A stretch of 64,000 bases of DNA. Source: Syngnathus acus (Eukaryota > Chordata > Actinopteri > Syngnathiformes > Syngnathidae). Of the stretch, positions 1-10,255 are shown one piece after another. The notes under the pieces are model-generated. The model ran no database searches. It was not told where the DNA came from and worked only from the letters and a program-made list of their open reading frames with translations. Made by a program: the position numbers and the translations under genes. Within the stretch, counting starts at the first letter, position 1, and every line of letters starts with the position of its first letter. The stretch is taken from contig NC_051096.1 in assembly GCF_901709675.1 (NCBI RefSeq), forward strand, positions 1,665,001 to 1,729,000, given 5' to 3'.

Positions 1-916
1 CGAGGCCCGTGCACGCGTGCGCAGCGCCGCCCTCCCTCGAACTCTTTGCCAGGCCGACGCGTGCAGCCAGTACGTTGCTGCTGACCTGCCTGGCCAGCGG
101 CTTCCCGCGCAAGGACGTCATCCTGGAGATCCGGCGTAACGGCCGCAAGCTCACCCGAGAGGACGGCTTGGCATCGCTGGGCGTGCGACCCAACGGAGAC
201 GGCAGCTTTCAGAGGCGAGACAGCGTGGAAGTCCTTCAGAGCGACACCGCCAAATTCACCTGCGTCCTCCGACATCCGGCGTCTGGACTTCATGACGAAA
301 AGCTTTGGGGTGAGGCGGCGACTCCAAATTCTGGCATAACCATACAGAGAGTTGATGAACGGGCACTTGTTGAACCCGATCTGTGTCAGCATGTTTGGCT
401 AGCAAATGGGTTTATTCCGTCAGCTGTTAACTGGCCCAATAGATTGCCGAGTCCAGCGCGGCTCTCGGCCATGACGTCTTCTGCTTTCCGAGGCGGCGTG
501 GCATTTCTTGTACAGGATTTTGGGTGAAATGTTTGGGCTCTGTCGCTAGCAGCAGTTAGCCGTGAGACGAGCAGACATCTTGGCATCCTCGAGCAGCACC
601 GAACGTTTTTTGCTGACTTTGTGATTTCTGTGGTCCAGATGGCAAGATTTTGGGCGAACCTGTGGCTGATGTGAAAATCGCCATCGGCGTCGGGTTGGTG
701 ATTCCGCTCGTCATCTTGGTCGCCATCATGGGATGGGTCTTGTACAGGAAGTTCAGAGGCGGTGGGTTGCCACGGAAACGCCCGCTTACCCAATTGTCGG
801 TTTCTTAATCACAGACGTCTCAATCGTCTCGTTCCGCAGGTGCTGCCCACAAGGTTTCGCCCGTGGAAGAGGATTGTCAGCGCAAAACGAGCGAACGCCT
901 TCAACCTCTTTTATGA
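1..916 (+). CDS. MHC class I-like heavy chain, 3' exons (partial)
   Basis: Membrane antigen-presenting or class I-like protein; the alpha1 and alpha2 exons lie left of the window. Exon 25-309, after a GCGCAG acceptor, encodes an Ig C1-set alpha3 domain with the paired cysteines in LTCLASGF and AKFTCVLRH and a GDGSFQRR strand typical of class I. Exon 639-761 encodes a short connecting peptide (DGKILGEPVADV) and a hydrophobic membrane helix (IAIGVGLVIPLVILVAIMGW) followed by basic YRKFR. Exon 840-916 encodes the cytoplasmic tail ending SERLQPLL and TGA at 914-916. Junction phases agree (G|AT, G|GT). The tryptophan usually 14 residues after the first alpha3 cysteine is isoleucine here. Lineage (U, Z, L and so on) cannot be decided from these exons. 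Confidence 0.8.
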
Positions 917-1274
917 CACCACGATCTTCTCATCCGCTCATGCAGGGCTGGCACAATGCTTTTCCTTTCAAATGGTTGAATCTTACGCTGCTGGTTTTTA
1001 CCTGATTTTATGGCTCAAGAAAAGTTGGGACAAATAACAAGCTTCGGTTGTGTGTCTGTGAAAAAGAGAATTGCACTCCTGAACATATTGGTAGGGATTT
1101 CCTTGCATCTTGGTCCAATCCCACCTTTTAGACTTGACTTTCCAAATCGCAGCAAGGCAAGGACGCTTGATTTCCTATAGCATATTTCATATACAAGGTA
1201 GCTCAATGTGCTTTGCAAAACGGGGTCTAAAAGCAAAAGAATTGAGGACGTTTGGACGCAAAGAATGGAATTCA
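917..1274. other. 3' flank of the class I-like gene
   Basis: Probably 3' UTR and flanking sequence. No coding exon or structured repeat was recognised here. Confidence 0.4.
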
Positions 1275-1500
1275 CATGACTAAAAGATTAAAAAGATTAA
1301 AGTCCCAATGATCGTCACACACATCTGGGTGTGGTGAAATTTGTCCTCTGCATTTAACCCATCCCCATGTGATTTTGATCCATCCCCTGGGGGAGAGGGG
1401 AGCAGTGAGCAGCAGGGGTGCCGCGCTCGGGAATCAGTTGGTGATCTAACCCCCCAATTCCCCCCTAAAACACAGGAGCACGATTGTTCATCAAAAAGTT
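1275..1500. repeat. Dispersed fish repeat (SINE-like)
   Basis: The segment starting AAAGTCCCAATGATCGTCAC and running through the CATCCCCTGGGGGAGAGGGG stretch is a block I recognise as interspersed in many teleost genomes. A reverse-complement end of the same block (GTGACGATCATTGGGACTT) sits at about 17537-17559 inside another transposon, which supports its being a dispersed repeat. Short open frames over it are not genes. Confidence 0.6.
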
Positions 1501-2945
1501 GCATTTATACAAAGTGTAGCTGAAGAAATAATCGAAAAAGTTCAATTTAATATCAATGAACTCATATTGAAAATACACCATAGTGAAGCAGCAGCAACAA
1601 CAAAATAATTTAAACCACAAAAAAGTGAGGCCAACGGTGATTTTGGAACAGGAATTCAGTTGCTTGTTCCACGTACATGCACTAGAGGGAGCCCGCGCAT
1701 CACGGATGCTACTTGAACGTAATCTGCTCAAGTTCTCTACCGCATGGACGTAATGACTCAGCCAAGGACGTTTACGTGTTACAAAAAAGTTGACACTTTT
1801 ATTTTAGTCGAATAAGTCTACACTTAGTCTACAGCTTATTGTGTTCAACCAAAAAACAATTTAAATGACAACATTGTGGCTGATGCTAAAAAACATTTGA
1901 GTCCAAAAACCGAAAACGACATAAAAATGTGCTGTCGACATTCATTAATACTAGTAACTCTGAGTATTTTTTGCATTCTGCCTTATTTTTGCACACAAAC
2001 ATTTTAGTCCTCATTATTTAGGTACCTTATTACTCCATTAATGGAGCACAATTTTAACAACTGACTTGCGCGTGACGTACTCGCACGCACCCAGCTCGAT
2101 AGAGTCATAGTCAGCATCAGTCAGGCCGATCACAGTTCCGCCTCGATGCTCGCCTTCAAAACAAAAGCTAACAAATGGTACTGATCTTTCCTAGTGAACG
2201 CTTTTGAAGAAAAAACAAAGCACGTTTGATACATTTGACCAGAACCACCAACATACCCACGCATAAAAACAGGCCTTACAATTGAGCAAAGCCGAGCGTC
2301 AGTTTTCAGATTTTACTCGGCATCGGCCAAGGCGGACGTGAGCCTCTGTCGTTGCTGCCATTCAAAATGTACGCGATCACATTGGCTTCACCACCCAAAG
2401 CGTCTTTTTGCCACTAACTGTCGCCGTTGCCAAATCAACCCAAAACAAGAGAGTCGGGGCCGCAGCCGCTCGGCGGCTCACTCGCGGTTCCGCCTGGTTC
2501 GCTTTGATGGACTACATGTCGTTGGTGAGCGGAAGAGTGAGACAGCGAGACTGACGCCCAAGCGGAGATGCACACTTGGCTAACCGCGAGCTAACTAGCC
2601 GAGGCTACTAGCTTATCAGCTGCTGACGCAAACGCGCACGAGCGCGCACAAACACACAGCAAGTGCAAACTTTAACGCAGCTCGCTAAACCCAATTTGTT
2701 TGAGACTGGCACGAACGACCAGAAGTTGGGTTCGTTTCGGCTCGACTTGTAGGGATGGTTTCCACTCACCTTCCGGTGTACCCGAATGAAGTCGGTCCAT
2801 GAAGCTGATTGGTTTGATTGAATTTGGGAAGTCAAACAAAATCCGGTGATGGAACCCTGACCAGAACCCCTGAGCCCTGCATTGGATGTGATGATGCCAC
2901 AGCAAGGCGCTCACAAGTGAAGCAGCTCTTGGGCAAGAAGTTGTC
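1501..2945 (+). promoter_or_regulatory. Intergenic region and probable zhx1 promoter / 5' UTR
   Basis: 1500-2040 is AT-rich with nothing recognised. From about 2040 the sequence becomes richer in GC and CpG and leads into the zhx1 start codon at 2946, so it is the likely promoter and non-coding 5' exon region. No TATA box or exact start site could be assigned. Confidence 0.3.
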
Positions 2946-5900
2946 ATGGCGAGCCGTAGGAAATCCAGCACGCCATGTATGCTGCCGCCGCACTCAGACG
3001 GGGACGATGCGGACCGGTGCGTGAACGACGGCGTCTCGGAGCCGTCGTCGGGAGGCTATGACTGCAAAGACTACAAAACGCTCCAATTGTTTGCTGAGCA
3101 CGTTGACTCGGAGCACCCCGACTTGGTCGCTGACACGTCGTACATCTGCGTAGAGTGCCACTATCACGCCAGGAGGTAGGCTCCACCCACGCATGGCTTG
3201 AGTATGCAAAACCATGTAAAGTCAATTGCGGAGGAGAACAAGGGTGTCAAACGTGCAGCCCGTGGGCCAGAAGAGCCCCATCTGTGGGTCCGCTCTGGCC
3301 CATGGGGACACTATAATCGGAAGGTTGTGTTGTCTCTCTCTCTCTCTCTCTCTCTCTGCCACCGCAGCTACAACGCACTCGCGACTCACTACGCGCACCA
3401 TCACCCGGGCCAGGACCAGTTCACAGACACGACGGCGGCCACGCACGGCGACGAACCGGCCTCGGGGCCTCACTCGCCGGAGAGGGAGGAAGACGTGTGG
3501 CGTGAAGACGACGTCGGCCCTCATGACGGGTGGGATGAAGACGCCCGTTGTAAAGGGATTGCCCTCAGCAAGACACCCATCATGAGGAGCCGAGCTGAGC
3601 CCAAGAAGTTTACCGCCTCACACAAAATGGCCACCGAACACATCATCAAGGTGGAGAGCGACGATGAGATGGACAAGTACAACCATTCGCCCGCTCTGTC
3701 GCCCGGCCCCATGGCCCCCGTGACCGCTGCGCCCTCGCTGCTTCCTGTATTTGCACCACTGCAAATCCAGGCGGGGCTGCCGCCACAGAATTTGGTGGTC
3801 AACGGCCCCAGCGTGCTCCACGTCAATGGCGGCACCCTGCCTGCTGGGACCCTGGCTCAGGTCCTATCCGCGTTGCAAAATCAGAGGCAGCTCCTTATTC
3901 CGATCAGCAGTATCCCGTCCTACAACGTGGCCATGGACAACAATGTCCTCCTGCTGGGCACCTACAACAGGTAGGTCGGGGCCGGGCGGCATCCTTCCAA
4001 TGTTTTGACTCGCTGACCCGCGCACAGGTTTCCCTACCCGTCGTCGTCAGAGATTGCGGCGCTGGCATCGCAGACCAAGTTTGGCGAGGAGAACGTCAAA
4101 GTATGGTTCTCCGCCCAGAGGCTGAAACATGGCGTCAGCTGGACCCCGGAAGAGGTCTGTAGTGTGCTCACCGTCAACCGTCCAGATCCACCAATGACCA
4201 TTGTATTGCGCTCGCCGAGAGAGGCGGTGCAGTCGCGTTCACAAAGTTAATTGGTTCCGAACTTGAAATGAACGCAGCAAAACCTGGAGAGAGCCACATT
4301 CATCGTAGCTTCAAGACGTTCTTTTTTGTTGTTATAGACAATAGACACGAAGAAAGGCACACACATTTGTTTTTGCATCATAAGTAATTTTGTAAGTAGT
4401 ATTAAGAAAAAAAAAAGCAAAGCAAATAAGCTTAAAAGCATGTGTTGAAAGGTTCCATGTAAAAATCCCATGACATGAATGTAAAGTTTTTCAAATTTGC
4501 AACACACCCGCGTAGTCCCAAATTATTGTGCAAAAAGCAGAGCCACGCCCGTACCGAGATCATTTGGAGAGCCAGGCGAGATTTGAAGCGCATCAAGTCC
4601 AATGTACTGACGGTCGTTCATTTGATCCTGTCTTTCCAAGACAAAGAGTTGACCTCTTTATTTGGAGGTGGAAGCGCAGCCAGAGCTTTGACGCTCAATG
4701 AGACATGCTTGTCGCGGCAGGTGGAGGAGGCGCGCCGGAATAAGTCCAACGGCACCGTCCAGACGCTCCATCAAAGCCTCCCACAAACCATCACGGTCAT
4801 CCCCGCCAACATGGCCGCCAACATCTTCCAGACGTGTCAGATCGTGGGCCAGCCGGGCCTGGTCCTGGCACAGGTGGGCAGCGGCGAGGGCGCCAAACTC
4901 CCTGCGGTGGCCCCGCTTACGCTCACCGTCGCTCCCGCCACCCAACCCAAAAGTGCAGAAGCCACCCCTGCTGAGCCCCCTGCGGAAAAGGCATCCACCA
5001 TTTTAGACTCTGCCTTCAAACCCAAAAAGTCCAAAGAGCAGCTAGCAGAACTGAAGGCCAGCTACGGCCGGCGGCGCTTCGCTACCGACGCAGAGATTTC
5101 CCGCCTGATGCGGGTCACTGGGCTGTCCAAGCGCGCCATCAAGAAGTGGTTCAGCGACACGCGATACAACCAGAGGAACTCCAGGGACCTGCGCCACGAC
5201 AGCGTGGCAGGCCGGGTCGGCGCCAACACTGACAAAGGTGCCAACGAAGGTGCTGACAAAGGCGCTGACACCGACAAAGGCGCTGACACCGACAAAGGCG
5301 CCGACGCTGACAAAGGTGCCGCCGCCATCGTCATAGACTCCAGCGACGACACGGGCGACTCCCCGCCAACAGCCGACCAGGGCTCGCCCCGCGCCTCCAG
5401 GGACCGCCGCACCAAACTACGCCACGCCTTCCCGGACTTCACACCACAGAAGTTTAAGGAAAAGACGTCGGGTCAGCTCCTTATCCTGGAGTCCAGCTTC
5501 CACAAATGTGACACGCCGTCCGACGACGAGCTCACGCGCTTGCGGGCACAGACCAAACTGACACGTCGCGAGGTGGATGCCTGGTTCAGCGACAGGCGCA
5601 AGGGGGGCAAGGGGGAAGCCGGAGAAACCGGAAAAGAAGCTGGTGAAGCCGAAGAAACCATGCCCCCCGCTGGCCGGAGAGTTCTGAAGAAAACTCCGGC
5701 GCAGCTGGACATTCTGAAGAAAGCTTTTGTGCGCTCGCGTTGGCCCACAGCCCAAGAGTATGACAAGATGGCGCAGGACTGTGGCCTGCCTCGTAACTAC
5801 GTGGTCAACTGGTTCGGGGACACACGCTACGCTGCCAAGAACAGCAACCTCAAGTGGTTTGACCACTACCACGGCGGCAAGGTCGGGAAACAACCAGCGC

Positions 5901-6558
5901 CAGATCGAGCCAGTGAGCAAATGCCAGAGCTACCTACCGTTTGTGTTCCGCAGGTGGACGAGGCCTCGCCGGATGGAACCGCAAGGACGCCGAGGAAGTC
6001 CAGGAAGCGTTTCCGAGGTTGGTCCAGGAGGACACGACGGCCATACGCTGGAAAACAGGACGTACAGACGCCCGGCAAGGTGCGTAAGGGCAGCAAAGTC
6101 TTGCCCGTGTCTCCGAGTAGTGTTGAGCCATCTCCAATGGGCCTTTGGCCAAAATTCCAAGTCCAAAATTGACGGAAACCACGACGGTCGCGACCGAGCT
6201 GACGCCAAGTTAAGGCAAATATTTGCAAAGCAAGTAACTTGTGCCCATTGTGTGTTTGTCCTCGCAGGGCAAAAGCGGCAAGGCCTTCCTAAGAGCCTAC
6301 TTCCTCCAGCGGCCAGTTGTGAGCGAGGAGCACCTGAACGATTTGGCGGCCAAGTCGGACATGAGCGAGCAACAAATCCGCCAGTGGTTCTCTGAGGTTG
6401 GACGTCGGGCGGCGGAGGGGAAGGACCCCTTCGACGACCGCCAACAACAAGGGCAGGAAGCCCGAGAGCGAGCGGCCGACGAAGGTGACCACCAGCGGCG
6501 CGAAGACGTGATCCAGGAAGAGTCTCCTGGCCCAAACCAATCCGAGTGTCAAACGTGA
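2946..6558 (+). CDS. zhx1: Zinc fingers and homeoboxes protein 1
   Basis: Nuclear homeodomain transcriptional repressor of the ZHX family. Five coding exons (2946-3175, 3368-3970, 4028-4154, 4721-6079, 6268-6558), all with GT-AG introns and matching phases, give 869 residues, about the size of mammalian ZHX1. The start [13 protein letters not shown] matches the family N-terminus. Zinc finger 2 is complete (C68, C71, H84, H88, split by intron 1). Zinc finger 1 has only one cysteine (C40) before its histidines. Homeodomains lie near residues 275-330 ([11 protein letters not shown]), 424-482 ([10 protein letters not shown]), 562-616 ([10 protein letters not shown]), 644-700 ([10 protein letters not shown]) and 774-822 ([10 protein letters not shown]). 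[10 protein letters not shown]-type repeat lies near residues 489-521. The fourth and fifth homeodomains fit ZHX1 rather than ZHX2. The last exon ends SECQT-stop. Confidence 0.93.
3331..3358. repeat. (TC)n microsatellite in zhx1 intron 1
   Basis: Uninterrupted TC dinucleotide run just upstream of the intron 1 acceptor, where it also serves as the polypyrimidine tract. Confidence 0.9.
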
Positions 6559-8343
6559 GCGCAGACTCGCTCGGTGCGGCGGGACACTTGGTGGCAGCCA
6601 CCTGACGTCCGTCCGGGCTTCTTCTCCAGCTTTTCTCAAGGCCGGATCCAGCCAAGTGCTGAAGTCGGAAAGGTTGCTTTGGTGTCAGGGTTTTTGTAAA
6701 CAGTAAATATTTGGCCTGGCTCTTTGCCCAAAAAAAACCATTCACTCCCGTTGCAAGCACTCTTGGATGGTTTCGCACCATCCAAGTTACTATCACCATC
6801 GGGTGACAGAACATTTGACGGCAAGACAAGATGAGGACACCGACAATTGCCAGAGTAGTCGCCAACGTGGGAAAGCACTTGCTTGTCCTTGTTGGGCTTT
6901 TTTGTGCTTGCCTTCATCTGCTCAAATTTGCAATGGGTTCTCTTTTTACCTGCGAGGCCACGTTCCTGCGTCAGGAATTGTCGGAACGGGAGCGGCATGA
7001 CCATCTCACAGGACTGTCAAGAGAAAAATAGAAATATCACGATGAGGGTAATACAGATGGCTGTCTGTCAAATGCAACAAAAAGCACTTGACAGAAGTCC
7101 GACGCCAGATTGTCGTCATCTTTTTCTGCACGCTGAAGCTATTATCAGCACAATATTCGACTCGTTGGCTTTGGCCGCTCCCCGGGTTGTTTTCAAAGAT
7201 AACTGAAAAGCTACTCAGTCGTCTCCCCTGTCTCTTGTTTGAACCAATTTCTGATTTCACTCGACAGACAGCGCGCAGCTAAGCAAGTTAGGAACAAATC
7301 CACTTTCCCAATGGTGAAAACGTATCGGAGAAGAACAGGTGTGCAAACAGCTACAGGTTTCAAGGCGCCTGTGAGCGCTAACGCTAAGCCAGTGTGTAAG
7401 GATGACGCGCGTATACGTGTCAACATGTTGTTTGATGTATAGCGTCGGCATTAACCTGCATTAACTCAGCAAGCGGCTGCCGATTTTCAAAGCGCTGTTT
7501 GAGCCTGTCACTTCCCACTAAGCATTTGTCTTTTGCTGACGTTCCCCGAGTGCCGAGCCAATTCCCGGAGGAGCCCGGGCCCCGTCGGAGTCAACCAGGA
7601 TGACGTGACGCATCCGATGCCGACACATAGGCGTCGGTGACCGGCCCTCACGTGACAGGACGTCGTCTCAGAGATGGCGTGGTGGACCTCCGGCGGGCTC
7701 CCGAGGCCAAACGGAGAAAAGGCATCGAGACGCTTTTTTTTTTTTCTGCGACGACAATTTCAAACGCTGACGGATGAAAGCGGGCTGCGTGCCAGCCAGG
7801 CGCTGACGTCCTGACAGGAAGCGTGATCATCATCGCAGAGACGCCGAGCGAGACTCCCCAGTGACAAATCAAGTCTGCGCCATCAAAGCACACTCGTGAC
7901 AAACTCGTCAACTTGTCTACCGGCAACAAAATTACCTTCAACTGGTACCGCCTTTGATGGTTTTGTCTTTGCGTCTCCTTTTTGTTCCCTGACTCGCTCA
8001 AAGTTATTTAGATGCTAACATGCTAGCAGCTGCGCGCGTGCGTGATCAATGCACAAGTTCAAAATCAATCAAAGCGGTACTGATGCACGCTCCCAGCGAG
8101 TCAAGACGGCGGGACCCGACTGACGGGGATTTTTGCAGATTGGGCAAGGAAAACAAAAGGACTAGAACTGATGATGAATGTGACAAACACGAGAAATAAA
8201 ACAACTTGTACTTTTCGACCTTTGACAAGAACAGAGTGAACGACAAGCAGATCATCTGACTTTAGTATTTGCAGAACTTGACAAGAATGAGGAATTTCCG
8301 AACACGCTAATGCTGAAACTCATCCAAACTCACTGAAACTCAC
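6559..8343. other. zhx1 3' flank, no gene recognised
   Basis: Contains the zhx1 3' UTR and intergenic sequence. Short frames exist on both strands but none shows a recognisable domain or a convincing exon. Confidence 0.4.
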
Positions 8344-9613
8344 CTGGTTGACGCTTCACCACCATCTCCACTTGCTTCCCAGGATCAAAATCATGCTCGA
8401 GGACGATGACTAGCCGGCAGACACCAGGGGCCACGCGTCTAGACCAATGTGTGCTGAGACTGCATCACAGCTCCCTCTCGTGGACAAACGTCACAAGCAC
8501 ATCATTCTGCTTCTTGAGATCAACATTTTGTCTGCAAATTTACAGCCGATTTGGATATTTGTTAAAAGAAGCTAATATCGCCTGATAACATTGTCTGCAA
8601 CCAGCGCTAACAGACTGCGAGTACAAGATGGTGGTGTAAAAAGCGTTTTATTGGAGGACATCACAATAAATTGACCTGGACACACAAATGTGAGTCAAAG
8701 GCGACACCTGAGACAAAATGTAGTCTCATCGAAGAAGCGTGAGAAAAAGAGAGGTGGGCCTGGCCTCTTCCAGCTGCTAACGGATAAAATCGGGTCCTTA
8801 CTCGCACACGTACATTAGCTTACATTCATGTTGTCCTGTCTTGACTTCTTGACAGGACGACAAGCAACTGCAACCGAGAGGTCTTTGACATTCATCATGT
8901 CAAAGGACACGAAAGTGGTGATGCACCCCCATGTGGCATGACGCATGTAGTCCAAGATGATGGCGGCCCAAACATGACAACAAAACAGCACCTCGCTGCT
9001 GCACACTTCCAAAAAGTCCGTGGTGCGGCTTGGCTTATGGGTGGGTGGAGGAGGCTTCAGTCCGACTGAATGTGACGCTCAACAATAGCCCAAGGCGGGC
9101 GCAAGTCCAGGCGCCGTTCACAACTATTGCCAAGTGCTGTGTGTGCGCGCATTCTTTTGTTTGTAAAACCAGTGGAAACAGGCCATTTAAGAACAAAAGA
9201 ATCACACACAATGCTCGCTGACAGTCTTTCATGCGCACTGACAAGCACGCACACACACACACACACACACACGCGCACACGCACACGAGTGGGAGTGGCT
9301 ACATCTACTTCCAGGAAAATGTGTTGCAGTTCAGTCTCCATGGCAACCCTCCCCCCAAAAAAAGGTCCCAAAGTCAGCATCAATCAGCACATGGGGTAAT
9401 CAAAAAGGCTGCCAGCCCCAACGCCGACATGAACTCTTGACGCAACCTAAGGAAGTGTTAGTACACGTTAGGCACGCCAGCTAAACCTTCTGTCAGACAT
9501 CCTTGGGTGGGCGGAGACTCTTCACCCCGCTGAGGAGCCGGCGGATGATGGGAATGTGCCGTCGCCATTTGTCCAGCACTCGATGCAAAAGGACGGCTGT
9601 TGTTATTCGCACC
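8344..9613 (-). other. Unassigned exon-like segments between zhx1 and zhx2
   Basis: Three segments look like exons on the minus strand. 9613-9493 follows a TTGTTTGCAG acceptor and reads VRITTAVLLHRVLDKWRRH onward to a stop. 8999-8823 follows GTGTGCAG and ends at a GTAAGC donor. 8409-8344 lies between a GGCTAG acceptor and a GTGAGT donor and reads VIVLEHDFDPGKQVEMVVKR. A minus-strand AATAAA lies at 8652-8647. I do not recognise the family and cannot show that they belong to one gene; they could be UTR exons or chance. Confidence 0.25.
9249..9272. repeat. (AC)n microsatellite
   Basis: CA dinucleotide run continuing into CGCACACGCACACG. It creates histidine/threonine frames that are not genes. 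Confidence 0.85.
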
Positions 9614-10255
9614 TGCAAACAAGACCCAAGAAACAAAATCCAAGGCAAATTTAATGTCAAGCGAGGCAGCACGGACCAACTAGGCAAAGACAACAGTGAA
9701 CCACATGGGCAAGCTCAGCAGACGGAACGCCACGAGAACGTACAAAATGGCAACGCTTTTTTTTCCCCCAGTGTGAAGCTTTTTTGCTGTGCCTGATGAG
9801 AAACTGCAAAAAAAAAAAGTCAAAGTGACGCTTTGACAGTGGGGGGGCCGACACCCACTGTTGCTATTTTGGGCATATCCGCTTTGAGTGAACTTTGCGT
9901 ACGCGCTCTCGCACAAAGTGGAGCAAAATGCTCCAAATCCTAAAATCAGATGCCAAATTCAGCCGCTTTGAGGAATTGAATTGTCTCAAAACAGATCAAA
10001 TAAAAGGAAGGTCTCGATTGAATTGGGAAAACAATACGGCGCTGGCATGCATGTCATACAAACACCGACTACCTAATGAGCCATTTGGTGAAATTTTGGA
10101 CTCTCGGCAAGACGAGCGCTTGGCAGCAGGTGAGCTATCGGTTAGCTATCAACTTCCTTCAAACATTTAGCAATCAGTCGGACCTCAAGCGGACTCTGAC
10201 GGGTAATCGCGGCTGCAGAAGGAAGCCATCGACTTGCCAAAGACGTGCGGATACG

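Noticed and set aside
5930-6865. Minus-strand 311-codon frame opposite zhx1
   Set aside because: Antisense to zhx1 coding exons, with no recognisable domain; GC-rich codon bias creates it.
9035-9399. Frames rich in His-Thr or Cys-Val over the CA repeat
   Set aside because: Produced by the (AC)n microsatellite.
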